Shown piece after piece: positions 46,124 through 54,819 of a DNA stretch of 64,000 bases. The notes under the pieces were generated by a model. That model was not told where the DNA came from and did not search any database. It saw nothing but the letters and a program-made list of their open reading frames with translations. Source of the DNA: Legionella quateirensis. GTDB taxonomy: Bacteria > Pseudomonadota > Gammaproteobacteria > Legionellales > Legionellaceae. Each line of letters opens with the position of its first letter. Position 1 is the stretch's first letter. The stretch covers positions 148,403 to 212,402 of the forward strand of contig NZ_LNYR01000049.1 of the NCBI RefSeq assembly GCF_001467955.1. The letters run 5' to 3'. The position numbers and the translations under genes are program-made.

Positions 46124-46983
46124 ACCAGAACCTCCTCTACTAACACCTGTTCAACGATAAGCCTGGCATGATTAAGTTCATGTAACAGCTCATCAAAAGG
46201 AGGCATATTGTCATCCCGTTCAATCATTGTAGAAACCGGCCCTAATCTTTGAATCGTATCAGCATACAAATCCCAAACTGGTTGAATAACCGGAGCATCA
46301 TGTGTATCAATGATATAATCTCCATGATTGGAATGACCTGCTAAATGAATTTGCGCGACACGGTCTGCAGGAACAGAATGGATATAATCCAGAGGGTTAA
46401 ATTGGTGATTCACTGAACTGACATAAATATTGTTCACGTCCAATAAAATATAACAACCCGATTTCTTAACTATCTCAGATAAAAATGCCCATTCGGTCAT
46501 TTCAGATTGCTTGAAAGTGAGATAACTGGAGACGTTTTCTATTAATAGTGGACGTCCCAAAAACTCTTGTATTTGCTGAATTCGAGAAACAATATGATTT
46601 ATTGCTTCATTCGTATAAGGAACAGGAAGCAAATCATGTACATTTAGGCTATCGACTCCAGTCCAACACAAATGATCCGAAATCCAGACAGGTTCAATAC
46701 GGTTTGCCAGATTTTTCAATTCATGCATATAGTCCATATCAAGTGCGTCACTGCTACCCAAAGACAGCGATACGCCATGCATGACTATAGAATAATCTTG
46801 ACGTATTTTATCAAGGTAATACAAAGGCTTACCACCTGGAACCAAATAATTTTCACTTAATATTTCGAACCAGTCCAAATCAGGTTTACGTGATACTATT
46901 TCTTCATAATAATTGGGACGCAATCCTAAACCAAACCCCAGGAAAGGCATTTTGGGAATGTTGACACGTTCTGATAATTCCAT
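46120..46983 (-). CDS. bufB: MNIO-family (DUF692) bufferin maturase
   Basis: A 287-aa multinuclear non-heme iron-dependent oxidase with a TIM-barrel fold. Expected iron ligands are visible: His69 (VMHGVSLSLG), His104 (SDHLCW), Glu149 (LIENVSSY), Asp182 and His193 (LDVNNIYVSS.NHQF). Further ligands are His213/His217 (IHLAGHSN), Asp226/His228 (DTHDAPV) and Glu255 (IERDDN). Family members oxidise peptide cysteines to oxazolone/thioamide or thiooxazole groups (MbnB, TglH, BufB, HvfB). The adjacent small cysteine-repeat protein is the obvious substrate. A hairpin lies between the precursor gene and this one. No ribosome-binding anomaly is seen. The substrate assignment is by context. Confidence 0.9.
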   Translation of the reverse strand: MELSERVNIPKMPFLGFGLGLRPNYYEEIVSRKPDLDWFEILSENYLVPGGKPLYYLDKIRQDYSIVMHGVSLSLGSSDALDMDYMHELKNLANRIEPVWISDHLCWTGVDSLNVHDLLPVPYTNEAINHIVSRIQQIQEFLGRPLLIENVSSYLTFKQSEMTEWAFLSEIVKKSGCYILLDVNNIYVSSVNHQFNPLDYIHSVPADRVAQIHLAGHSNHGDYIIDTHDAPVIQPVWDLYADTIQRLGPVSTMIERDDNMPPFDELLHELNHARLIVEQVLVEEVLV

Positions 46984-47007
46984 ATATTCCCTATATAACG
47001 TATAAAA

Positions 47008-47030
47008 CCAGGCATGCGTGACATGCCTGG
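47008..47030 (-). terminator. Hairpin between bufA and bufB, likely attenuating terminator
   Basis: A perfect nine-base stem, ccaggcatg and catgcctgg, with a five-base loop, lies 26 bases past the bufA stop. On the transcribed strand it is followed by TTTTATACG. A partial terminator here would give far more precursor mRNA than enzyme mRNA, as in many RiPP operons. Confidence 0.65.
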
Positions 47031-47055
47031 AGTAATTCCTGCTGCGATACCTGGC

Positions 47056-47310
47056 TTATTGAGCTACAGTACCACCAGCTTTATCACAATCTTCTTTAGT
47101 CATTTGAACAACGCCTTTTCCTTTGCACGCGTTTTGACCTTTGCATGCGTTGTCAGCGGTTTTGCAAGCGCTTTGACCTTTACATGCGTTGCCGCCTTGG
47201 CATTGAACCATAGGTGCTGTCGTAGTTTCTACCGCAAAAGCAGGAGCTAAAGCAAACATAGAAGCAGCACCTACTGCCAAAGCAGCACCAGTTAATTGTA
47301 ATTTGTTCAT
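47056..47310 (-). CDS. bufA: Bufferin-like RiPP precursor with cysteine-repeat core
   Basis: An 84-aa precursor. It has a signal peptide (residues 1-26, cleavage after APAFA), a short spacer, then a core with Cys37, 43, 49, 56, 62 and 75. Four near-copies of x-A-C-K occur: NACKGQ, SACKTA, NACKGQ and NACKGK. The C-terminal tail TKEDCDKAGGTV is typical of this group. Periplasmic bufferins are modified on cysteines by the MNIO enzyme and bind copper. The CKG-rich core resembles the BufA2 group more than the EGKCG-type DUF2282 precursors. It is the first gene of the operon, with a strong sigma-70 promoter and an AAGGGA ribosome-binding site. Metal bound and exact modifications are inferred. Confidence 0.82.
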   Translation of the reverse strand: MNKLQLTGAALAVGAASMFALAPAFAVETTTAPMVQCQGGNACKGQSACKTADNACKGQNACKGKGVVQMTKEDCDKAGGTVAQ

Positions 47311-47379
47311 TAAAGTTCCCTTTATATATTAAGTTAAAATTATTTTAAGCCAGACAAAATAAAAATTTTTGCCCACATC

Positions 47380-47409
47380 ATTCTAGAGAGTGAACTTAAA
47401 AATTGTCAA
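47380..47409 (-). promoter_or_regulatory. Sigma-70 promoter of the bufABC operon
   Basis: On the minus strand a perfect -35 TTGACA (47409-47404) is followed by an 18-base spacer and TAGAAT (47385-47380), one base off TATAAT. A start near 47373 would leave a leader of about 60 bases before bufA. No extended inverted repeat for a metal repressor is obvious. The remaining upstream stretch to 47600 shows nothing else. Confidence 0.65.
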
Positions 47410-47645
47410 GCCAACATGAACATTACTCACCGCGTTTGCAATTAATTGAATATCAATAATGCATAAGAACCGAGCCGCGACCGTAAGAGGCTGTGAAACA
47501 TATCAATTTTGTAAAATATCCAGTGTGTAGGTTTAATTAAAGTCTAGCCTTCAATGTCATTAGTAGTTCAATTAATGACAACTATGTTTACATTTAGAGC
47601 TTGTTAGATTATGATAAGCACTATCAATTCAACTCTGAGAATTAC

Positions 47646-49229
47646 ATGCCTTTACCACACGTACTAATCAACAACCAAAAAATTGCTCTTTTCAAACATT
47701 TTGATTATTTCTATGGTCCCTTAATCAACACAACTCCTCTGGGTAAATTCCGTGTACCTCAAACCGTTCGAATCAATGACGAGGTTTTGATTTTTATTTG
47801 GAACTCATCAGAACAAGCCTATCACGCTCAAAAAATACTGCATTTAAAAAGCAAACTGAGCGCTAACGATGCAAGACAACAACTATTAACCACCGCTCTT
47901 TGGTCAATTCACAATTTTTCAGGAAAGAATAGTTTTTTACCTGAAGATTACAAAAATATTGTTGATGAGTTAACACAAAATTATCCATGGCATTTTGGAG
48001 AGACTAAAAAAGATTTTGATCGCCTCTGTGATGCACATTTTCATGTAAAATATAATCCTGCAGGTGGCAGTAATCCACTCACACAGGAACCTTACACCCT
48101 CGAATTTATGAGGACTGTTCTTCGTCTTAAATTGGATGCAAACCCCAACCTGAAACACATGGTAATGCAATTGGCCGGTGAAGGAATTTTACCTATAGAA
48201 GTCAGTCGCCATGACTACAATTGGGCATCTGGTCCTGACGGCTCTGGTTTGAATATGTTAGGTATATTAATTCTGGAAGAAGGCAATCGATTGCTTGCGG
48301 AACATGGCTACTCACTCACGATCGCTGATCCACGAGGAGCATATTCTGCATTACAAAAATCTCATCGTCATCAATTATCCCATGACATTCTGGAACCGCA
48401 ACAAAATCAACTCTCTGTTACTCATGCAGCCCCTCAAATAAGTCAAGCTCAATTCCCCACTTCTCAACACTCTGGATACTGGGTTTGTAGCCAGGGCCAG
48501 AATCGAGCTGCATACATTTCAAAAGGCACCGTTATTATCGGTATTTTTAGAGATAAGACCCATACTGAATGGAAAAAATCAGATCATTTAAACAAGTTTA
48601 GAGATATAATATATAATGCCCCGATAACCAATCAAGCATTCGTGTCCATGTCACAACTTGACTGGATATACAATAACGCTAATCCTGCATTGGCCACTAA
48701 AGCAGCTTTATACCAAAATGGACAGGCACTTGCTGGAATTTTTAAACGAAATGGAGCTCAATCCGATTGGGAACAAAGTGGTGATTTGAGCCAATTTTCA
48801 GCACTTCAACCTAAGAAAGCCGTCCCAAATCCCTCACGACGAGCAGAGATTCCTGTCACAACGTTAAAACCATCCAATGACCCAAGAAGCATCAATAGAC
48901 TGCTCAATAAATTAAATCTAAATTTTTATGAGCATAAGCAAATGCTATTCTGGCAAAGCAAAGTTACTTCTGGTGGAACCTTGTACAGAGGCTATACCCT
49001 CCCGCACAGCATTGCCAAAGTTCTAAAAGAAATTGATAAATCAAATACCCCCTACATCTCTTATACAGATTTTAAAACAATGATAGAGAACAGTTTAAAG
49101 CAAGACAGTGGTTCATTATCATCCCAATTAGGACTATCGGGCTTTTTTCGATCAAGCCATGTTTCTGAGCTAAGAAAAATGGCCCAGGAAGGAACTATTG
49201 AATCATTCAACCCGACTTTAATCAGGTAA
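47646..49229 (+). CDS. Large protein with N-terminal NADAR-like domain, possible effector
   Basis: A protein of about 527 aa. The first 225 residues match the NADAR (YbiA/DUF1768) pattern. This includes IWNSSEQAYHAQKILHLK (Glu of the SxEQxxQ motif), LRLKLDANPNLKHMVMQLAG, and HDYNWASG (Asp of D-x-x-W) followed by DGSGLNMLGILILEE. NADAR proteins are N-glycosidases: YbiA acts on riboflavin intermediates, and others remove ADP-ribose from guanine. The C-terminal 300 residues contain two copies of a 25-residue unit (IIGIFRDKTHTEWKKSD and LAGIFKRNGAQSDWEQSG), then an unrecognised tail. The frame opens at a TTG at 47601; the ATG at 47646 with a nearby gaga is preferred. No signal peptide. Effector status is inference. 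Confidence 0.62.
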   Translation: MPLPHVLINNQKIALFKHFDYFYGPLINTTPLGKFRVPQTVRINDEVLIFIWNSSEQAYHAQKILHLKSKLSANDARQQLLTTALWSIHNFSGKNSFLPEDYKNIVDELTQNYPWHFGETKKDFDRLCDAHFHVKYNPAGGSNPLTQEPYTLEFMRTVLRLKLDANPNLKHMVMQLAGEGILPIEVSRHDYNWASGPDGSGLNMLGILILEEGNRLLAEHGYSLTIADPRGAYSALQKSHRHQLSHDILEPQQNQLSVTHAAPQISQAQFPTSQHSGYWVCSQGQNRAAYISKGTVIIGIFRDKTHTEWKKSDHLNKFRDIIYNAPITNQAFVSMSQLDWIYNNANPALATKAALYQNGQALAGIFKRNGAQSDWEQSGDLSQFSALQPKKAVPNPSRRAEIPVTTLKPSNDPRSINRLLNKLNLNFYEHKQMLFWQSKVTSGGTLYRGYTLPHSIAKVLKEIDKSNTPYISYTDFKTMIENSLKQDSGSLSSQLGLSGFFRSSHVSELRKMAQEGTIESFNPTLIR

Positions 49230-49327
49230 GATGTCTATAAAATACCGGATGCATAAATTAAAACGTGCTGCGGCACTAAAGACAAATGCGCCTTGTACCA
49301 AACCGTGTTGATGACTGCAGTGCGTCA

Positions 49328-51778
49328 TCAACTCACTCTCACCATAATCCAGGTTATTAACCCCGTCATTAGAATCAAAAGCCAACTTAAAAAATTAAGA
49401 GGTACTAGATCCAGAAATGCCGCAGCAACTGGCAGCTGAATCAATAGGACAGTAAATAAAGCAATAATATAAATTATTATTCGTTTTCCTCTAATGCTCA
49501 GACCATTTAAAGCGATGGTTATCCCAATACTGATTGAGCTGAGCATTGCCAGAATTAATGCTCTGGCATAATTGTCTGTATATCCCAGCTTCAAAGATAA
49601 TATAAAGCTCATGGTGATAATAATCGTCGTAACTACTCCAGTGACTATTATTTTTTGCCAATCGCGAGGACTAAAGAAATTATAATTTTTATTGCGCTCT
49701 ATAGGTCCAAGTTCGTTATCTTCAGGTATGTCCTGAAATACCAGCAAAGCAGTTGGATGGATAATCAACTCTAAAAGAACAACATGAATGGGATAAAAAG
49801 GTAATGGATAGCCCATCAAAGGAATCAAAGCTGCTGATAGTATAAATGGAAAGTGGAGCATTAATAAATAATTAAAAGCGTGCCTGATGTTTTTAAATAA
49901 TTGCCGCCCTTCAGAAATGGCATTCACAATACTGTCAAAATTATCATCCAACAATACTATATCCGAAACCTCACGAGCACTTTGAGATCCCCTCTCCCCC
50001 ATGGCAATCCCTATATTTCCGGCTTTAAGTGCAGGCACATCATTGACTCCATCACCAGTCACCGCAACCAATTCGCCCTGACTCTGCAAAGCCTTGACTA
50101 CATCCAGTTTTTGAATAGGAATCGCTCTGGCGATTACATCAATATCAAGTAAATTTTTATTGGCTCTCTCTCCAATATAGTCATTCAACTCTTCAGCACG
50201 AATAACAGTCGGGTTACCAGCGCCTAAGCCTATCTGCCGGGCAATGGCTTGAGCAGTCGAGGGATGATCCCCGGTTATCATCAATACATGAATATGTGAC
50301 GCCTGACATTCCGCGATTGCCTCAATGACTCCCGGACGTACCGGATCTGAAAATGCGAGCAGCCCCATCCATTCATAATACTGTGTGGGTTCACTTAAAT
50401 CGGAATCCTCAGCCATCTCGATTTTGGCACAGGCTATCACTTTAAAGCGGAGTGCCGCGAGTTCCTTTATTTTCTCCTTCCATGCTGCTTTTTCCTCAAA
50501 ATTCAAAGTGGATAGCGCCATAATTGTTTCAGGTGCACCTTTGGTAACGATCAACCACTTAGAATCTTTTGCTATAACCGACGTTTCCCTTTTTCTGTCC
50601 TCGGTGAAGGGATAAGTCTTTAATCTTGGTTCAACATAAAGTTGAGCCTTATCTACTTCATCCATGATGGCTATATCGAGAAGATCATAACTGTCTTTAC
50701 GAGAAGCAATGGCAGCTAAATACAACAGTGTTTTGGCATCTGTAATCGCGGTGGGAAAATACTCGGCTACTTTAAAATGTCCCTCTGTAATTGTTCCGGT
50801 TTTATCGGAACAAATCACGGTAATACGGCCTAAATTTTCAACGGAGACCGCACGTCGTACCAATGCTTTTTTCCGTGCTAATCGATATACACCGACACCA
50901 AGGTAAAAAGTAAGTACTATAGGAAACTCATCAGGTAATGCTGCTACTGCGAGTGTAGCCGCACTTAGGATTGCATCAATTACTCCAAATCCCTGAACAA
51001 TACGAACCACGGCTAATAAAACACACAAAAAACCAGCAACAAATATTAGATTAAAAACCAGTTTACTGAGTGCAGCCTGTAATGGAGTTTTCTCTTTCGC
51101 AGTCGCTAAAGCAGAATGAACGATTTGTCCATAAAGCGTTTCCTTACCTGTAAAAACCACTCTTAAAAGACCGTGCCCTGTCAGAATTTTAGTTCCCGCA
51201 AAACCCCAATAACTGGAGTCAACAGGACTATCCTTATACGTTACTTGCAGAGATAATCCAGTGTTTTTAGTCACTGGAATTGATTCACCAGTTAATGAGG
51301 ATTCCTCTATTTGAATATTATCTGCAGCAAGAATTAATCCATCTGCAGGAATTGGCTCCCCAGACTGAATGAGAACCAAATCGCCTGGTACCAATTCAAT
51401 AGAGGGTATGTGAATTACTTTTCCGGAACGAATCACGCTCACTGATGTCGCCAATTGCCCAATCAGGCTTTGAGTCGATGATTGCGTGCGCCAATGTAAA
51501 AATGCATCCATACCAATCAATGGAATGATGGCTAAACCCAGAATGATGGCTTCACGATAATTGTTCAAACTGGCAAACAACATACTGGTAATTAACAAAA
51601 ACCAAATCATGGGATCAGTCATGGTATTGATGATTAATTCATACCAGACATTTACCTTTATGCCAGCAATATCGTTAAGTCCATATTGATTTCGGCGTCT
51701 TAGCACATCCTCATTATCAAGACTCCACTCAGTAGAGGTAGAGTCTTTTATTCGAGACCAGGCAATCTTGCGACGCAT
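49328..51778 (-). CDS. P2-type cation-transporting ATPase (Ca2+/Mn2+/Mg2+-like)
   Basis: An 816-aa P-type ATPase. An N-terminal cation-ATPase domain is followed by the actuator motif LTGES (162-166), the membrane motif ALPDEFP (280-286) and the phosphorylated Asp325 in CSDKTGTITEG. The ATP-binding and hinge motifs TGDHPSTAQAIA and TGDGVNDVPALKAG follow, then a C-terminal set of membrane helices. Where Ca2+ pumps have PEGLP, this has PDEFP, which marks a divergent subgroup with uncertain ion. It lies 15 bases downstream of the beta-CASP RNase-like gene in one operon. The initiating segment and length are typical of SERCA/PMR1-like bacterial pumps. Confidence 0.87.
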   Translation of the reverse strand: MRRKIAWSRIKDSTSTEWSLDNEDVLRRRNQYGLNDIAGIKVNVWYELIINTMTDPMIWFLLITSMLFASLNNYREAIILGLAIIPLIGMDAFLHWRTQSSTQSLIGQLATSVSVIRSGKVIHIPSIELVPGDLVLIQSGEPIPADGLILAADNIQIEESSLTGESIPVTKNTGLSLQVTYKDSPVDSSYWGFAGTKILTGHGLLRVVFTGKETLYGQIVHSALATAKEKTPLQAALSKLVFNLIFVAGFLCVLLAVVRIVQGFGVIDAILSAATLAVAALPDEFPIVLTFYLGVGVYRLARKKALVRRAVSVENLGRITVICSDKTGTITEGHFKVAEYFPTAITDAKTLLYLAAIASRKDSYDLLDIAIMDEVDKAQLYVEPRLKTYPFTEDRKRETSVIAKDSKWLIVTKGAPETIMALSTLNFEEKAAWKEKIKELAALRFKVIACAKIEMAEDSDLSEPTQYYEWMGLLAFSDPVRPGVIEAIAECQASHIHVLMITGDHPSTAQAIARQIGLGAGNPTVIRAEELNDYIGERANKNLLDIDVIARAIPIQKLDVVKALQSQGELVAVTGDGVNDVPALKAGNIGIAMGERGSQSAREVSDIVLLDDNFDSIVNAISEGRQLFKNIRHAFNYLLMLHFPFILSAALIPLMGYPLPFYPIHVVLLELIIHPTALLVFQDIPEDNELGPIERNKNYNFFSPRDWQKIIVTGVVTTIIITMSFILSLKLGYTDNYARALILAMLSSISIGITIALNGLSIRGKRIIIYIIALFTVLLIQLPVAAAFLDLVPLNFLSWLLILMTGLITWIMVRVS

Positions 51779-51793
51779 ATATTATCCCTAGCG

Positions 51794-53152
51794 TTAACTG
51801 AGCTCCACCTTTTGCAAATAAGTTGGCAGCTCACAAGTCCATTTCAATGTGTTTTCAATATGCTCTTTCAATGCCAGGGAAGCCGAGGGTTCACCATGAG
51901 TGATAAACACTTTTTTAGGCGCTTTTTCGAAATGGCTTAACCAGGTCAGAATCTCCTCATAATCTGCATGTGCCGAAGCATTGGTTAATACTTCCAATTG
52001 GGCATTAACGGGATATTGATCGCCATGAATTTTGACTGTAGGCTCATGTCTTAACATTCTATCACCCCGGGTACCTGATGCCTGGAATCCGGTCATCAAA
52101 ATAGTGTTTAGAGGATTAGTCACATACACTTTCAAATGATGAAGCACTCTGCCGCCAGTCATCATTCCACTGGCGGAAATAATGATTTTAGGTTGGTGAT
52201 CACGGTCAATCGCCATGGATTCCTCAGAAGTCTGGACGTAACTCGCCACATGACACACAGCACGGCATAACTCAGGGCTAAGCTTGTGTTCATTGCTGTT
52301 TTTCAACAGCAGCTCAGTCGCGTCAATGGCCATAGGACTATCCAGATATACCGGGATATCCGGAATTAATTTATTGTGTTTTAAGAGATAAATATAGTAG
52401 AGAATCGATTGGGAACGTCCCACTGCAAAAGCGGGTATTAATACAGTACCGCCTCGATTGTATGTGGTATTAATAATATCGGCGATAACCTTAAGCGGAT
52501 CCGATTTATCATGCAGTCTATCTCCGTATGTGGACTCAAGAATCAAATAATCCGCATTCTTCATGAGTTCTGAAGGTCGCATGATCGGATCATTTAATCT
52601 GCCGATATCCCCACTGAACAATACTTTCTTTTGGTTGTATTGAAATTGTAGGAATGCCGATCCAAGAATATGACCAGCGCGATGCCAGCTTATTTCAAAA
52701 TCACCTGGCATGGGATAAGGAGTATCGTACTCGACTTCCTCAAAATGCTTTAAGGAATTATAGGCATCCTCTTGAGTATACAAGGGTACTGCTGGATTAT
52801 GTTTACTGTACCCGTATTTATTTGCTCTTCGCGCATCTTCTTCTTGTAAAAAACCACTATCAGGCAAAAGAATGGAACAAAGCTCTTTTGTAGCCTTGGT
52901 CGCATAAATTCTTCCCTTAAAGCCCTGCTTTACCAGTAAAGGAATATAGCCGCAGTGATCTATATGGGCATGGGTTAATACAACGGCATCAATCGATTTG
53001 GGCGATACTGGAAAAGGAGCCCAGTTTCGTAACCTCAGTTCTTTTAACCCTTGAAACAATCCGCAATCCACCAGAATTTTTTTATCATTTAATTCCATTA
53101 GATATTTGGAACCTGTCACCGTACCTGTGGCACCCATAAAGGTCAATTTCAT
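51794..53152 (-). CDS. Metallo-beta-lactamase beta-CASP RNase-like protein
   Basis: A 452-aa protein with the metallo-beta-lactamase motifs (VDCGLFQG, LTHAHIDHCGYIPLL, GHILGSAFLQF, FSGDIGRLNDP) and a beta-CASP domain (LIPAFAVGRSQSILYYIY). It ends with the RNA-specificity segment (ISASGMMTGGR, NASAHADYEEIL, VFITHGEPSAS). This is the YSH1/CPSF73-like group of nucleases that process RNA. It precedes a cation ATPase gene by 15 bases, a pairing that suggests coordinated stress expression over direct biochemical linkage. Zinc ligands look complete. The target RNA is unknown. Confidence 0.9.
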   Translation of the reverse strand: MKLTFMGATGTVTGSKYLMELNDKKILVDCGLFQGLKELRLRNWAPFPVSPKSIDAVVLTHAHIDHCGYIPLLVKQGFKGRIYATKATKELCSILLPDSGFLQEEDARRANKYGYSKHNPAVPLYTQEDAYNSLKHFEEVEYDTPYPMPGDFEISWHRAGHILGSAFLQFQYNQKKVLFSGDIGRLNDPIMRPSELMKNADYLILESTYGDRLHDKSDPLKVIADIINTTYNRGGTVLIPAFAVGRSQSILYYIYLLKHNKLIPDIPVYLDSPMAIDATELLLKNSNEHKLSPELCRAVCHVASYVQTSEESMAIDRDHQPKIIISASGMMTGGRVLHHLKVYVTNPLNTILMTGFQASGTRGDRMLRHEPTVKIHGDQYPVNAQLEVLTNASAHADYEEILTWLSHFEKAPKKVFITHGEPSASLALKEHIENTLKWTCELPTYLQKVELS

Positions 53153-53307
53153 AATAATTCCTTTTTTATAATGAGTTGATTATAAAGCAGATAAGATCAG
53201 TAGGAACAGTTTTTTATGATATTTATTCTGTGCAGAACCTATCCGGAAATTAATGCCTCGCCTTTCGTATTTCTTTTCAAGTCAGAACTATCTGCAACGA
53301 ACTGAAT

Positions 53308-53624
53308 CAGTACTTACGAAAAACCCAAAGTCGAGGCAAAAGGAATTTTTGTAACTACTCAATTACCGCGGAAATTTCGTCATCCAGAACGCAGTACTCT
53401 CCTTCAAAGTAGCACTGTACTCGTGTTCCAGCCACATTCAGGAGATCCCTCGTTTCACTCGGGATGACGGTTGTTTTATACGTCATCCTGAACGCAGTGA
53501 AGGATCTCCAGAAGCAGGCACCATGCCTCTTTCAGGAGATCTCTCACTTCGTTCGAGATGACGTCTCCTGACTGAATTAAAAATTCCATTTAACAAAGAG
53601 ATTGGGCGTTTTTCGTAAGGCCTG
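53308..53624. mobile_element. MITE-like element, copy B, with two nested hairpins
   Basis: The termini cagtacttacgaaaaaccc and gcgtttttcgtaaggcctg are inverted and match the 57664-57787 element. The 5-bp sequence TGAAT occurs directly outside both ends (53303-53307 and 53625-53629), a target-site duplication. Two gtcat-family hairpins (53378-53469 and 53481-53563) lie inside. There is no open frame for a transposase. The element accounts for most of the 504-bp gap between genes. Confidence 0.82.
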
Positions 53625-53656
53625 TGAATATTAACTCATTAACGTGCCATTACATC

Positions 53657-54301
53657 CTACTCCTTAATAGAGCTTTTCTTTATATTCTCAATCCATTTCT
53701 GTCGATTCGCTTTGCTCATATCTGTTTTTTTAATGGCATAATGCAGTACATAGATGCCGTCTTTACCTCGGGTAATCTTTTGAATTTCATCTTGTTGCAG
53801 GTTTTCAGGTACTGTCACCTTAAACTCAAAAATCAGTTGATTGGGTTGATCATCAATCGTATTAATCGAATACGTAACACCCGTTTTATTCAAGCTGTCT
53901 ACAAATTTATTTTTAAATTGAGTGGGGGTCACTTCTTCCATGCCCGGCAAAAACTGTGATGTAACCAGCTCATTCCATTGATTAATATTATCTCCTGCGG
54001 GGATATACTCCACGGTCCATACAGCATTGGTTTTTTGTCCCCAGGCAGGTTTCCATACCCTGTTATCGAAATGAACATTCTGTTTATCGTAGGTCACTAT
54101 TTCAGGGGATGCTGCATCGTCTTGTAATGCGACAAGACTGCAATACAGCTCTCCTTTATAAGTAAGATACACCATGCAGTTTGAATTATTTTCCTTGGTT
54201 ACCTTAACTACATTTTCTGGAAGCGTTGAACTTGATAAATCAGCATAACAATTCATTGCCATGAATATACCCAGGAACCAACCAATAACAGGATTCATCA
54301 T
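53657..54301 (-). CDS. Secreted hypothetical protein
   Basis: A 214-aa protein with a signal peptide (GWFLGIFMAMNCYADLS) and a mature part of mixed beta/alpha composition. The C-terminal helical, basic tail is KANRQKWIENIKKSSIKE. Two cysteines in the mature part (SNCMVYL, LYCSL) could pair. I do not recognise the family. It is monocistronic, 62 bases downstream of the Nudix gene on the same strand, so read-through from that gene is possible. The protein probably acts in the periplasm or is released. Confidence 0.65.
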   Translation of the reverse strand: MMNPVIGWFLGIFMAMNCYADLSSSTLPENVVKVTKENNSNCMVYLTYKGELYCSLVALQDDAASPEIVTYDKQNVHFDNRVWKPAWGQKTNAVWTVEYIPAGDNINQWNELVTSQFLPGMEEVTPTQFKNKFVDSLNKTGVTYSINTIDDQPNQLIFEFKVTVPENLQQDEIQKITRGKDGIYVLHYAIKKTDMSKANRQKWIENIKKSSIKE

Positions 54302-54363
54302 TTCATCACAATTAATGAATATGATTTAATTGTAGACTCCGAAAACGCACATTGCATAACGAA

Positions 54364-54819
54364 TTAATCAATCCTAATACCCATTGCCTCTTTCAAGTTT
54401 CCCAGTAATCCTTCTGCAAATAATCGCGGCATAATCTGTTGCCCCAGAATGGAGGCGAATTCATACCCACTGTCACCATAATTGGCATCCAACCAAACCA
54501 GTCGATCAATTTCACTTCCAGGAACTGGGATACCCTTTATGTTCACAATATAAGTACGCATCACTAACAGAGCATCTTCATAAATCGCTTTAGCCTGAAA
54601 TACTCCATAAGGATAAACAGAAAGAACTTCTACATTCAACTCTTCATACAACTCACGCGTTAATGTCTGTTCATCCGTTTCATCCCGTTCAATTTTGCCT
54701 CCAGGAACTATAAGTTCCCTGGCTGGTTTTCCACGCTTATGAACTGCTAAAACGCGTTTATAAGGGTCAAATATTAAAGCTCCAGCTTTATAAATGGTCG
54801 GCAAATTGAATTGATTCAT
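54364..54819 (-). CDS. Nudix hydrolase
   Basis: A 151-aa Nudix protein. The Nudix box occupies residues 40-62: it begins PGGKIERDETD and ends RELYEELNV, matching Gx5Ex7REUxEExGU apart from the final Gly region. Such enzymes cleave nucleoside diphosphates linked to another group. The gene starts 32 bases inside the end of the preceding zinc-ribbon gene, so the two are translationally coupled. The small size leaves the substrate open (ADP-ribose, NADH, (d)NTP or others). Confidence 0.85.
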   Translation of the reverse strand: MNQFNLPTIYKAGALIFDPYKRVLAVHKRGKPARELIVPGGKIERDETDEQTLTRELYEELNVEVLSVYPYGVFQAKAIYEDALLVMRTYIVNIKGIPVPGSEIDRLVWLDANYGDSGYEFASILGQQIMPRLFAEGLLGNLKEAMGIRID

